From: Thalassospira sp.
GTDB taxonomy: Bacteria > Pseudomonadota > Alphaproteobacteria > Rhodospirillales > Thalassospiraceae
NCBI RefSeq assembly: GCF_002709775.1
Contig: NZ_PAQR01000016.1
Span: forward strand, 44,170-108,169
Direction of reading: 5' to 3'
DNA: 64,000 bases
Part shown: positions 29,538-39,562 of the stretch, piece after piece
How positions within the stretch are numbered: position 1 is the first letter of the stretch
Layout: the number at the start of each line of letters is the position of its first letter
Program-made: the position numbers and the translations under genes
The notes under the pieces: model-generated
Databases searched by the model: none
Seen by the model: only the letters and a program-made list of their open reading frames with translations
What the model was told of the DNA's origin: nothing

Positions 29538-30206
29538 AATTAATCCCTCTTTCTGCCCCCAAAACAGGCATGCGGCCTAAAACAGGCATACGACCGATTT
29601 GGTAATGCGGAATGCCAAAACCAAGACTTAGGGCAAAACACTTGATTTTCCATTGATGAAAATCAAACAATTCCATTCCCAGAAGCCTTTAGACCTGTTT
29701 GAGGTCGTATACTAACAAAAAACCGGTTTGTTAAGGAGAACTTGGAGTTGCAATTTGTTTGCATTCAACTGGATCAAATGGTTTTGCGCTGCACAAATCG
29801 GTAAAACATAGCGTAAATGCGGGTATCAGGCCCTTTTATCAGCCAATGACTTGCGGCTTTAGTTTTTCATATTCCAAAAAAGTCTAATGGGGACGTTAAC
29901 GGGTAATTATATGTCTGTAAGGACCACCCAGACTTCCCGATAAAAATTCGATTCCTGTTGTCTCTTTTCCCGAGTGGCCCGCCCTCGGCTTCTTCGCCTG
30001 TGGCGGATCACGCGACGCAATTGTTGGCAGGTTCGCTGCCACAGCGCCTTTGAAAATCCTATGTGACAGTGGGGTGTAAGTTTTCTTACATGTAGCGCAA
30101 GCGCAGCCTATCTAGGCGGCTCTCATTGCGCCCCGTACTGTTTTGCCAACAAGCCGGAGCATCAAGGCTCCCGGAAGAAAACAGTTTGGCAAAGGGTTAG
30201 AACTTC

Positions 30207-31073
30207 ATGCAAAGCAAGGTCGTGGCAAGCGCAGTCCAGCACCAGCCGATTGAGTTGGGCAGCAGAGATGAAAATCTTGCTTTCATCCTTGGACAAATGC
30301 AGGTCGAGGCATCTCAGGGAAGCGACCTTGTCGTGTTTCCCGAAGCCGGCCTGACCAGCTTCTTCAAACATGAAGAAGGCGGTCTCAAGCGTCTGTGGAA
30401 CGAAGGATCGGTCGATCTTGATGGTCCCGAACTTGCCGCCATTGCAGAAGCGGCCAAAACCCTTGGCATTTATACCGTGGTCGGGTTCAACGAACGCTCC
30501 TCGGTCGTCGGCACCATCTATAACAGTGCGGCCCTGATCGGCCCCGAAGGCATTGTCGGGGTGACCCGCAAACGCTTCCTTCCGGGGATCGAGAAGCTTT
30601 ATTACACGCCGGGCAACCGCCACGAGACTTTTGAATGTGCGCTGGGCCGCATCGGCATCGTCATCTGTTACGAAACCCTGTTCCCGGAAATTGCGCTCGA
30701 GCATTTCAAGCAGGGTGCAGAAATTCTTGCAGTCACTTCGTCCTTCTGGTCGGGCGGCTCCAAGGGCGGGGCAGGTGACCCTGTCACCAAAAAGAAATTC
30801 TGGGAAAGCGTACCGACTGTAACCGCGATCCAGAACCAGGCCTTTGTCGTTTCCTGCAACGCATGTGGCTTCCTTGATCTGGGCAAAAAGGTCGGCACCT
30901 GGGAGCGCCTTGGCCTCAGCCAGATCGTCTCACCGAATAACGGAATACTCGTCCAAGCCGGACAGTTCGCAGCCGAAACCATTCGTGCCGAACTGGATGT
31001 CAACGATCTGGTCGAATCCAGATCCAATTATCCCCTGATGGCAGATCGCCTTCGGGGACAAGAACTGGTCTAA
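30207..31073 (+). CDS. Carbon-nitrogen hydrolase (nitrilase superfamily)
   Basis: E/K/C triad context: DLVVFPEAG, GVTRKRFLPG, GIVICYETLFPE. Confidence 0.9.
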   Translation: MQSKVVASAVQHQPIELGSRDENLAFILGQMQVEASQGSDLVVFPEAGLTSFFKHEEGGLKRLWNEGSVDLDGPELAAIAEAAKTLGIYTVVGFNERSSVVGTIYNSAALIGPEGIVGVTRKRFLPGIEKLYYTPGNRHETFECALGRIGIVICYETLFPEIALEHFKQGAEILAVTSSFWSGGSKGGAGDPVTKKKFWESVPTVTAIQNQAFVVSCNACGFLDLGKKVGTWERLGLSQIVSPNNGILVQAGQFAAETIRAELDVNDLVESRSNYPLMADRLRGQELV

Positions 31074-31116
31074 CAACCAGCAAAAAATCAGGTATCCTTT
31101 CAATACGGAGGCATCA

Positions 31117-32115
31117 ATGAACACCATGTTCAAATCGGCGGCTGTGGCCGCAATCGCAGTGGCAGGTCTGGGGGGACAGGCCATGGCACAGGAATTCACC
31201 CTTACCTTCGGGCATGTGCTGATGGAAGACACGCCCAATGGCAAGGCCGCACGCGCATTCGAAAAAGAGGTCGAGGAAAAATCCAACGGCCGCATCGAAA
31301 TCAATGTCATCCCGGCCGGTGGCCTTGGTGGTGACGTCGACATTATCGAGCAGCTGCAGAACGATCTTGTCCAGATCGCCATTCCGCCGACCGCAACCCT
31401 TGGCAACTTCGAGCCGAAGCTGCAGGTTCTCGATCTGCCGTTTATCCTGCCAAGCGACGAAATGATGGCCAAGGTTCTTGATGGCGATGTTGGTCGTTCC
31501 ATCCTTGATACCCTTGATCAGCACGGCATGCATGGCGTGAACTTCTGGGGGGCCGGTTTCCGTCAGATCACCAACAATGTTCGCCCGATCACCACGATCG
31601 AGGATCTGGCAAGCATCAAGATGCGCACCATGCAGGCCCCGGTCATCCTGACCCAGTATAACGAATGGGGTGCAAACCCGACCGCCATGGCCTTTGCCGA
31701 AGTTTATAGCGGCCTGCAGGCTGGCGTTGTTGATGGTCAGGAAAACCCGATCGCCAACATCGTTGCCATGAAGTTCTATGAAGTTCAAAACTACATGACC
31801 CTGTCCTCGCACGCCTATCACGGCTATGCCGCCGTCATGAGCGAAAATGCCTGGAACTCGCTTCCCGATGATCTGCGTCCGATCGTGGTCGAGGCGTTTG
31901 ACAATGCCCGCGACCTTGCCCGTCAGCTGACCAACGAATATGAAGCAGACCAGATCGCGAAAATCAGCTCGGACATCGAAGTCTATCGTCTGTCGGATGC
32001 TGAAAAAGATGCCTTCATCAAAGGAAGCTTTGCCGTTCACAAGGCCTTTGAAGATGTTGTCTCGGCCGAACTGATCAATTCGATCTACGAAGTGACCGGT
32101 GCGGGCCCGAACTAA
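31117..32115 (+). CDS. TRAP transporter substrate-binding protein (DctP family)
   Basis: Signal peptide; FTLTFGHVLMEDTPNGKAARAFEKEVEEKSNGRIEINVIPAG, GLQAGVVDGQENPIANI. Confidence 0.94.
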   Translation: MNTMFKSAAVAAIAVAGLGGQAMAQEFTLTFGHVLMEDTPNGKAARAFEKEVEEKSNGRIEINVIPAGGLGGDVDIIEQLQNDLVQIAIPPTATLGNFEPKLQVLDLPFILPSDEMMAKVLDGDVGRSILDTLDQHGMHGVNFWGAGFRQITNNVRPITTIEDLASIKMRTMQAPVILTQYNEWGANPTAMAFAEVYSGLQAGVVDGQENPIANIVAMKFYEVQNYMTLSSHAYHGYAAVMSENAWNSLPDDLRPIVVEAFDNARDLARQLTNEYEADQIAKISSDIEVYRLSDAEKDAFIKGSFAVHKAFEDVVSAELINSIYEVTGAGPN

Positions 32116-32136
32116 GGCACACACATAGGTAATATT

Positions 32137-32176
32137 GGCCGCCTTGTGGGGATTTTCCCGCAGGGCGGCTTTTTGA
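32137..32176 (+). promoter_or_regulatory. Terminator-like stem-loop between dctP- and dctQ-type genes
   Basis: GGCCGCCTTGTGGGGA-ttt-TCCCGCAGGGCGGCTTTTTG, stem includes G-U pairs and one bulge. Confidence 0.65.
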
Positions 32177-32191
32177 CAACGGGATGGCAAC

Positions 32192-32701
32192 ATGTTTGAC
32201 AAGATTGACAAGGCCCTTTCCCGCCTTGAAGACGGGTCGATGATATTTCTGATGGCGCTGGCGATTTGCCTGACATTCGTTCAGGTGGTCATGCGCTATG
32301 TGTTCAACGCGCCGATTTACTGGGCCGAAGAAGTCGTTCTTTACGCCATCATCGTCATGAGTTTTGTCGGCATCAGCATCGGCATCCGGCTGGGCAGCCA
32401 CATCTCTGTCGATCTGCTGGATGCGCTGGTCCCCGAACGTCATGTTTCGGTGTTGCGCCTGATCGCGATTGTGTTGGGTATCCTGTTTGCCCTCGCCCTG
32501 ATGTATTTCGGCGGGCAATTGTTCCTCAATACCCTTAATCGCGGGCAGCTTTCCCCGGCCTTGCGCATCCCGGTTGCGACGATCTACGCCATCATCCCGA
32601 TTGCCGGTTTCCTGTCGGTGTTTCGTTATGTCAATGCGTTGCGCGCGCTGCTTCAGGGCAAGTCGATCACGCAATCCGAAGACAACCTTCGCGCCATGTA
32701 A
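32192..32701 (+). CDS. TRAP transporter small permease (DctQ family)
   Basis: 4-TM protein, FVQVVMRYVFNAPIYWAEEVVLYAIIVMSFVGISIGIRLGSHI. Confidence 0.92.
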   Translation: MFDKIDKALSRLEDGSMIFLMALAICLTFVQVVMRYVFNAPIYWAEEVVLYAIIVMSFVGISIGIRLGSHISVDLLDALVPERHVSVLRLIAIVLGILFALALMYFGGQLFLNTLNRGQLSPALRIPVATIYAIIPIAGFLSVFRYVNALRALLQGKSITQSEDNLRAM

Positions 32702-32748
32702 CCCGCACCTGAGGGTGCTTTGACGGTTACATCAAGGGAATAAAAATC

Positions 32749-34029
32749 ATGCTACCAGGACTTTTGATTTCATTTGGCGGGCTATTGCTTTTCGGATTGC
32801 CGATCTTTGCCGCACTGGCCTTTGCCGTGGTTGTCGCAGTCGGCTTCTGGGGGCCGTTTGATCCGGTGATTGTGCCGATGCGCATGTTTGCCGGCATGAA
32901 CAACTTTTCGCTGATGGCGATCCCGTTCTTCATCCTTGCATCCGAACTGATGCGGATCGGGGGGCTGTCGCAACGCCTTGTCGATCTTGCCACTGTGCTG
33001 GTCGGCTGGATCCCCGGCGGCATTGCCGCGGCAACGGTGCTGTCCTGCCTGTTCTTTGGTGCCATTTCCGGCTCCAGCCCGGCGACCGTGATCGCGATTG
33101 GCAGCATCATGTTCCCGGCCCTGATTGCTGCGGGCTATGACAAGTTCTTTTCCATCGGTCTGATCACTGTTGCAGGCACCTTGGGGCCAATCGTCCCGCC
33201 CAGCATCGGTCTGATCATTTATGGTTCTGTCACCGGGGCCTCGGTCGGCAAGCTGTTTGCCGGCGGTGTTGGTCCGGCCCTTCTGATTGGTGGGCTTCTG
33301 ATCGCGTCCTGTGTGCTGTTTGCCATCAAACGCAACTATCCGCGCGAAGCCATGCCGACCCGTGCACAGTTCGTAACCGCTTTCCGGCGTGCGGCCTGGG
33401 GGCTTGGCCTGCCGGTTCTGCTGCTCGGCGGTATTTACAGTGGCGTCTTCACACCGACCGAGTCTGCGGCAGTTGCCTGCATGTATGGCTGGTTTGTCGG
33501 GGCCGTGATCTATAAGCAGATCGGGTTTGCCGAACTGAAATCCATCCTGAAGTCATCGGGCGCAATTGCCGCCACCCTGCTTCTGATTACCGCAGGTGCA
33601 TCGGCCTTCTCATGGCTTCTGACGATCACAGGCGCCCCGGGCAATCTGTCCTCCCAGGTGCTGGGCAGCACAAGCGATCCGTTCACGGTCGCGGCCCTGT
33701 TTAACATCGTCATGCTGGTGACCGGCTTCTTCCTTGATAGTGCCTCGGCGATCATCGTGCTGGCACCGCTGTTGCAGCCGATTGCAGCCCAGGTCGGGAT
33801 CGACCCGGTTCACTTTGGTCTGATCACGGTGGTCAATTTCTCGGTCGGGATGCTGACCCCGCCGGTGGGCTTGAACCTGTTTGTCGCGATGGGCGTTTCC
33901 AAGATGACGTTGCGCGATGTGCTGCGCGGCTGTCTGCCCTTTATCGGCATCATGATCGTTGCCCTGATCCTGATCACCTATGTGCCATGGATCACCACCT
34001 GGCTTCCCGATCTGATCTATGCGCAATAG
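32749..34029 (+). CDS. TRAP transporter large permease (DctM family)
   Basis: FFGAISGSSPATVIAIGSIMFPALIAAGYDKFFSIGLITVAGTLGPIVPPSI, FSVGMLTPPVGLNLFVAMGVS. Confidence 0.95.
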   Translation: MLPGLLISFGGLLLFGLPIFAALAFAVVVAVGFWGPFDPVIVPMRMFAGMNNFSLMAIPFFILASELMRIGGLSQRLVDLATVLVGWIPGGIAAATVLSCLFFGAISGSSPATVIAIGSIMFPALIAAGYDKFFSIGLITVAGTLGPIVPPSIGLIIYGSVTGASVGKLFAGGVGPALLIGGLLIASCVLFAIKRNYPREAMPTRAQFVTAFRRAAWGLGLPVLLLGGIYSGVFTPTESAAVACMYGWFVGAVIYKQIGFAELKSILKSSGAIAATLLLITAGASAFSWLLTITGAPGNLSSQVLGSTSDPFTVAALFNIVMLVTGFFLDSASAIIVLAPLLQPIAAQVGIDPVHFGLITVVNFSVGMLTPPVGLNLFVAMGVSKMTLRDVLRGCLPFIGIMIVALILITYVPWITTWLPDLIYAQ

Positions 34030-34047
34030 ACCCGATCATAACGGATG

Positions 34048-34081
34048 ACAAAACGGGGCGTGCCAGGCATGCCCCGTTTTT
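34048..34081. terminator. Bidirectional terminator between TRAP operon and LysR gene
   Basis: AAAACGGGGCGTGCC-a-GGCATGCCCCGTTTTTC. Confidence 0.8.
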
Positions 34082-34089
34082 CTTTGCGA

Positions 34090-34992
34090 TCAGTTGCCTT
34101 CATAAAACAGCCGGTGGTCCTTTTGTGTGGTTTCCAAAAGGAACTTCCACACCGACAGATGCCCGGGGAACCGGTGCAGATCACTTGATGATGAAATCCA
34201 GTATTTCCGCGCAAAGGCGATTTCCGGGCACACCCGCACCAGATTGAAATCCGACGTCAGATAGATCGGAAAAATCCCCAAGCCCAGGCCCGCCGCCGTC
34301 GCATAAAGCTGGGAAACCATGCTCGTACCACGAAACGCGTATTTCAGATTGGCCGAAAGTTCCTCGTGGTAATTCAGCGTCTGGGAAAAGATATGATCGC
34401 GCACATAGCCGACCCACATGTGATCAAGCACATCCTGCGATCCCTTAAGCGGCCCGTGTTCGTCGATATATCCCTGACTGGCATAGATGCCCAGTGTGTA
34501 GGGGGTCAGAACCTTTTTGATGATGTTCTCACCTTCAGGCTCTTCGAGCGTCACACAGATATCGGCTTCGCGGTTGGTAATGCGCGCCTGCTTGGGCAGC
34601 GACGCCAGCTCGAAATCAATGTTCTGGCCCTTAAGCCAGTTTGAAAGCTTCTCCGCCAGATAGCCGTTACCAATGCCCTCAACCACACCAACCCGGATTT
34701 TAAGCCGCGGCGTGCTGTCCTTGGTTTGCCCGGCAAGCGCAAGGCGCAACTGCCGTTCGCATTCAAGCGCATAGCCCGCAAGGTCGCGCCCATCGCGCGT
34801 CAGCTTGTAGCCCGTCTTGTCTTGTGAAAACAGGCGCACACCCAGATTGTTTTCCAGATTGGAAATGCGCGCCTTGACCGTAACGCGTGAGGTATCAAGA
34901 ACCCGTGCCGCCGCCGAAAGTGTCCCTTCACGTGACAACACCAGAAGGTGTTTCAGATCATCCCAGTTAAGGTCGAAATGCGGTTCCTGCAA
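34090..34992 (-). CDS. LysR-family transcriptional regulator
   Basis: LLVLSREGTLSAAARVLDTSRVTVKARISNLENNLGVRLFSQDKTGYKLTRDG. Confidence 0.9.
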   Translation of the reverse strand: MQEPHFDLNWDDLKHLLVLSREGTLSAAARVLDTSRVTVKARISNLENNLGVRLFSQDKTGYKLTRDGRDLAGYALECERQLRLALAGQTKDSTPRLKIRVGVVEGIGNGYLAEKLSNWLKGQNIDFELASLPKQARITNREADICVTLEEPEGENIIKKVLTPYTLGIYASQGYIDEHGPLKGSQDVLDHMWVGYVRDHIFSQTLNYHEELSANLKYAFRGTSMVSQLYATAAGLGLGIFPIYLTSDFNLVRVCPEIAFARKYWISSSSDLHRFPGHLSVWKFLLETTQKDHRLFYEGN

Positions 34993-35274
34993 AGATCACG
35001 TTCCTGAAAATTCAAAGGCCTGCGTATCTCGACAAACCCCGTCGGGCATGTGCTGTAACGCATGCCCAAACATAGCCCAATGACCCCTGATATGAAACAG
35101 GATTGAATGAAAACGCGCGGTGTTTCGCGCCGTTTTGTCCCACCGTTGGGGCGGTTCTGTGATCTCGATTTCAATCGTTCAAATTATTGCCGCAACGTCT
35201 GGCAGACCGGTGCCCAAATGGGGTACAAGAACCGCAACGGACCCGCTATCCCTTCCCGGCATGTGACAGGCCTT

Positions 35275-35748
35275 ATGAGAATCTGCTTATTCGAACCCGA
35301 CATTCCGCAAAATACCGGAACGATCCTGCGCATGGCCGCCTGCTTTGGTCTGCCGGTCGATATCATTGAGCCCTGCGGGTTTCTTCTGACCTCGGGCGCA
35401 CTCAAGCGTGCCGGGATGGATTATCTCGAAAAGGCCGATTATATACGCCATGCCGACTGGCGTGCCTTTGTCGAAGCCCGCGAAGACGGAACAGTGCCGG
35501 GCCGTCTGGTGTTGCTGACGACCAAGGGGGCCGAACCCTATTGCGATTTTGAATTTCGCGCCGATGATATCCTGATGCTCGGTTCCGAAAGCAAAGGGGT
35601 GCCTGATCAGGTGCATGATTATGTCGATGCCCGCGTCGTCATTCCAATGCAGCCACAGATGCGATCACTGAATGTCGCCATGGCAACCGCAATGACACTG
35701 GGCGAAGCGCTCAGACAAACAAACAGTTTTCCAAAGAGGGTGGAATGA
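35275..35748 (+). CDS. trmL: tRNA (cytidine(34)-2'-O)-methyltransferase
   Basis: SPOUT fold: [51 protein letters not shown]. Confidence 0.93.
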   Translation: MRICLFEPDIPQNTGTILRMAACFGLPVDIIEPCGFLLTSGALKRAGMDYLEKADYIRHADWRAFVEAREDGTVPGRLVLLTTKGAEPYCDFEFRADDILMLGSESKGVPDQVHDYVDARVVIPMQPQMRSLNVAMATAMTLGEALRQTNSFPKRVE

Positions 35749-36620
35749 ACAGCACGGACAAAAACCTGATCGAACAGCACAAGGAAACCGCACGCCTCTG
35801 GTTCCGTCAGCTGCGCGATGAAATCTGTGCCAGTTACGAGGCCCTCGAAGACAGCTATGAAGGTCCGCTTTCCGATCGCGCCCCGGGCCGGTTCGAACGC
35901 ACCGCGTGGGAACGCGGCGAAAACGAAGGTGCTAGTGAAGGTGGGGGCGAAATGTCGGTCATGAAGGGCCGGGTGTTTGAAAAGGTCGGGGTCAATATTT
36001 CGGTCGTGCATGGCGAATTTTCCGAAAAATTCCGCAAGGAAATCCCCGGTGCCGATGAAAACCCGAACTTCTGGGCTGCGGGCATTTCACTGGTCGCCCA
36101 TCCGTGCTCACCGCATGTGCCCGCCGTGCACATGAACACCCGCCACATCGTCACGACCAAGGCATGGTTTGGCGGTGGTGCCGATCTGACCCCGGTTTTC
36201 CCCAAGGATCAAGACACGGCTGATTTCCACGCAGCGCTGAAAGCCACCTGCGATGCCCATGGTGATGACTATTACGACCGCTTCAAAAAATGGTGCGATG
36301 AATATTTCTTCCTGCCGCACCGTAATGAACCGCGCGGCGTTGGCGGGATTTTCTATGATTACCTTGATGCCGATTGGGATAAGGATTTCGCCTTTACCCA
36401 GGATGTCGGGCGTGCTTTTCGCGATATCTATCCCGAACTGGTCAAGCGCCACTACAACAAATCCTGGACCGATGATGAACGTCGCGCCCAGCTGATCAAG
36501 CGCGGCCGCTATGTCGAGTTCAACCTCCTCCATGATCGCGGCACGCGCTTTGGCCTGATGACCGGCGGCAACACCGAAGCCATCCTGATGTCGCTCCCGC
36601 CCGAAGCAAACTGGCCGTAA
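35745..36620 (+). CDS. hemF: Oxygen-dependent coproporphyrinogen III oxidase
   Basis: [80 protein letters not shown]. Confidence 0.97.
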   Translation: MNSTDKNLIEQHKETARLWFRQLRDEICASYEALEDSYEGPLSDRAPGRFERTAWERGENEGASEGGGEMSVMKGRVFEKVGVNISVVHGEFSEKFRKEIPGADENPNFWAAGISLVAHPCSPHVPAVHMNTRHIVTTKAWFGGGADLTPVFPKDQDTADFHAALKATCDAHGDDYYDRFKKWCDEYFFLPHRNEPRGVGGIFYDYLDADWDKDFAFTQDVGRAFRDIYPELVKRHYNKSWTDDERRAQLIKRGRYVEFNLLHDRGTRFGLMTGGNTEAILMSLPPEANWP

Positions 36621-36697
36621 CCCAGATTACCAACCTTGGCAGACGCCTCGCCTCGCCTTGGCTTGGTTAGTCAGCGCTTTCTCAAAAGGATTCCTAG

Positions 36698-37579
36698 ATG
36701 CGGCTTTGCGCCACCATTCTGTTGCGTTTCGCGACAACGATCGTTCTTGGGCTGAATTTGTACGGTTTTGCCTCCGCCGATACCTTGCGATCAGAGCTTG
36801 CCTATACGGTTACGCAGATCGAAAACCGACTTGATGCGCGGGTGGGCATCGTTCTTTTGAATACCGCAACCGAGGAGACATGGTCTCACCGCCCCCATGA
36901 GCGTTTCTTGATGAACAGCACGGTCAAAGTGCCAATCTGCGGTGCTATTCTGGCGCAAAGTGACAAGGGGGCGCTATCATTGTCTGAAGCTTTGCCGATC
37001 CGCGAAGCCGATCTGCTGTCTTACGCGCCGGTGACGTCAAAGCGTGTTGGCGAGAACATGATCATTTCCGATTTGTGCCTTGCTGCCCTCGACATGAGCG
37101 ACAACACTGCGAGCAATCTTCTCCTTAAGCGTTTGGGTGGCCCGGATGCCGTCACAAACATGTTTCGCAATACCGGTGATACGGTCAGTCGTCTTGACCG
37201 GTTCGAGCCCGACCTGAACACTTTCGTACCCGGTGATCCACGTGACACCACAACGCCAGCGGCAATGGCCGCTACATTGCGCAAGCTTTTCCTGGAGGAT
37301 GCATTATCGCCGTCCTCAAGGGTTCAACTTGCGGACTGGACAAGTCGTGGGGCTGTTACCGGAGACCTTTTGCGCGTGCATGCTCCTGCCGGTTGGGAAA
37401 TTTTCGATAAATCCGGCAGCGGAGACAAAACGCGCAACATCGTTGCACTGGTTAAGCCAGTTAACGAGCAGCCCTGGATTGTCTATATTTTTATCTCGGA
37501 TGCTGATGCGGACTTTTCAACGCGAAACGCAGCATTGAAGGAGCTTTCCGCTGCTGTCATGGTCGAGATCGGCGGCTGA
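36698..37579 (+). CDS. bla: Class A beta-lactamase
   Basis: Signal peptide; STVK (SxxK), SDN, FEPDLN (ExxLN), KSG motifs all present in order. Confidence 0.9.
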   Translation: MRLCATILLRFATTIVLGLNLYGFASADTLRSELAYTVTQIENRLDARVGIVLLNTATEETWSHRPHERFLMNSTVKVPICGAILAQSDKGALSLSEALPIREADLLSYAPVTSKRVGENMIISDLCLAALDMSDNTASNLLLKRLGGPDAVTNMFRNTGDTVSRLDRFEPDLNTFVPGDPRDTTTPAAMAATLRKLFLEDALSPSSRVQLADWTSRGAVTGDLLRVHAPAGWEIFDKSGSGDKTRNIVALVKPVNEQPWIVYIFISDADADFSTRNAALKELSAAVMVEIGG

Positions 37580-37653
37580 GGCTATGTGTTGTCGAATGCG
37601 CGAAGCGAATTGGCCATGGTCCCTAAGCGCATGTTTCATGTGATTAGAGGATG

Positions 37654-38646
37654 TTAAGCCGGAGGATTACCGGGCGTTTCAGTGGTTTCGAACCTGGACT
37701 GCCCGGTCAGGCCTGTCTTGGTCTGCTCGTGCCAGTTTGTCCGCGGGATACCCGATGAGTCGACAAGGTCACGCAGACGTCGGATATCGCGGACGGGAGA
37801 TACCCCGAACATTCGGGAATATTCCCGGCTGAATTGGGACGGGCTTTCATAGCCAACTTCAAAGGCGGCACTGCTGGCGTTGAGTTTGTCATTAAACATA
37901 AGCTGACGCGCCTCAAGAAGCCGGATCTGTTTAAGATATTGCATCGGGCTCATGCCGGTGACGGCCTTGAAATGTTCGCGGAAGGTTGATGAGCTCATAT
38001 GCGCCATCCCCGCCAGATCGCCCGATGTAAAATCATCTGCAAAATGGTTCTTAAGCCAGGACAGGATCCGCATGATTTTTTGCATCGGTGAATCCGATGT
38101 AATGATTTGGCGTAAAGTCGGTCCATAAGGCCCGTGCAATAGCCGGATCATGATTTCCTGACGAATGATCGGAAAAAGCTGCTTTGCAAGGTCGGGGCTG
38201 TTGTGCAAATCGACGAGGCGTTCAACCGCGTTGGCAATACCGGCATCAATTTCCATCGTGGGCACGGTATTGCAATGATTTTTGCTTTCGGCCGGAAGCG
38301 GTCCTGTTTCGGCTGCCAATTGCGTCATCTGCTGAAGGTCAAGATGAACGAAGATGCCAAGAAACGGTGCGTCTTTTCGGGCCCGCGTAATAGATGTGAT
38401 CACCGGAAGTTCGGCCGGTGATAACAGGCATCCGCCAGCTTCCATCTCATAGGTTTTTTCGCCGACCATGATATTTTTACTGCCGCTGAGCGTCATGCCC
38501 AGACCGAAAAAATACATGCAGGGCAAGGCGGCAACCGGCGCACTGTTGCGAAAAAGCTGAATCTGCCCATCAAGGATGGACAAGGTGCCATCTTCCTTGG
38601 CGATATCCGATACTTTGTGCACAAGTTCCGTAACGTTGACAGACAT
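37654..38646 (-). CDS. AraC-family transcriptional regulator
   Basis: C-terminal double HTH SSSTFREHFKAVTGMSPMQYLKQIRLLEARQLM...VGYESPSQFSREYSRMFGVSP. Confidence 0.92.
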   Translation of the reverse strand: MSVNVTELVHKVSDIAKEDGTLSILDGQIQLFRNSAPVAALPCMYFFGLGMTLSGSKNIMVGEKTYEMEAGGCLLSPAELPVITSITRARKDAPFLGIFVHLDLQQMTQLAAETGPLPAESKNHCNTVPTMEIDAGIANAVERLVDLHNSPDLAKQLFPIIRQEIMIRLLHGPYGPTLRQIITSDSPMQKIMRILSWLKNHFADDFTSGDLAGMAHMSSSTFREHFKAVTGMSPMQYLKQIRLLEARQLMFNDKLNASSAAFEVGYESPSQFSREYSRMFGVSPVRDIRRLRDLVDSSGIPRTNWHEQTKTGLTGQSRFETTETPGNPPA

Positions 38647-38844
38647 GGCCAATGTGTCCTGTTTCCTGATTTTCCGGGATGTTCATTTAACGTCAGCTGT
38701 TCGTTTTGAACACACCTGACACTTCGGCATAACGATCATTCGGCGTTTTGGGCAATCATAACCGCACAACTGGCAAACCGGAAGTCGGACGGGCTGGTAA
38801 TGTGCCTCCATTCACTTTGATGTCGGTATTCCGGCATCCCACCA

Positions 38845-39486
38845 ATGGAGAAAATCGTGATGAACGTTTTGATCATCAATGGCCACATGCTCTATGTGGG
38901 CTGGTCTACGGGCAGCCTGAACGCCCATCTTGTCGATGTCATGAGCGGTGAATTCACCGCGCAAGGCCACACCGTTCGCCATACCGTCATTGATCAGGGA
39001 TATGACCCCGAGACCGAGGTCGAAAAACATGACTGGGCGGATCTGATTATTCTGCAAGCCCCGGTCAATTGGTTTGGCGCGCCCTGGACGCACAAGAAAT
39101 ATCTGGACGAGGTCTTTAACGCGGGGCTGGCAAGCCAGACCTTCATGGTCGATGACGGTCGTTCGCGCAGTGACCCGTCCCTGCAGTATGGGACAGGGGG
39201 AAAGATGCAGGGCAAAAAATTCATGATCTCGCTGACATGGAATGCCCCGGCAGTGGCCTTTGGTAACCCGGATCAGTGCCTGTATCAGGGCAAGGATGTT
39301 GACGATGCCTTTGTGCATATTGCAGCGTGTTATCGCTTCTGCGGTGTCGAAACCGTGCCGTCATTTTCCTGCCATGACGTGCTTAAGGCGCCAGAAATCG
39401 AAAGCGATATCAAAAGGCTCAAGGCGCACCTTGATACCCATTTGGGTCTTTATGCCGGTTCGCTTTCGCCTGCCGTGCCGGCCTGA
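38845..39486 (+). CDS. NAD(P)H-dependent oxidoreductase, flavodoxin-fold (MdaB-like)
   Basis: VLIINGHMLY, DLIILQAPVNWFGAPWTHKKYLDEVFNAGL; divergent from AraC regulator. Confidence 0.88.
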   Translation: MEKIVMNVLIINGHMLYVGWSTGSLNAHLVDVMSGEFTAQGHTVRHTVIDQGYDPETEVEKHDWADLIILQAPVNWFGAPWTHKKYLDEVFNAGLASQTFMVDDGRSRSDPSLQYGTGGKMQGKKFMISLTWNAPAVAFGNPDQCLYQGKDVDDAFVHIAACYRFCGVETVPSFSCHDVLKAPEIESDIKRLKAHLDTHLGLYAGSLSPAVPA

Positions 39487-39562
39487 CCGGATCTTTCATT
39501 TCAATATGATGGTTTGTATCCCCGCCAAACAAGGGCGGGGATACGGCTTTTGGGGCTGCCGA

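Noticed and set aside
31114-32211. 365-aa minus-strand ORF
   Set aside because: Antisense to a clear TRAP substrate-binding protein gene; no recognisable domain; a mirror ORF caused by GC-biased codon use.
37654-38646. AraC regulator as beta-lactamase regulator
   Set aside because: It is divergent from the flavodoxin-fold oxidoreductase, a more natural target; class A beta-lactamases are usually regulated by LysR/AmpR types, and there is no supporting sequence evidence.
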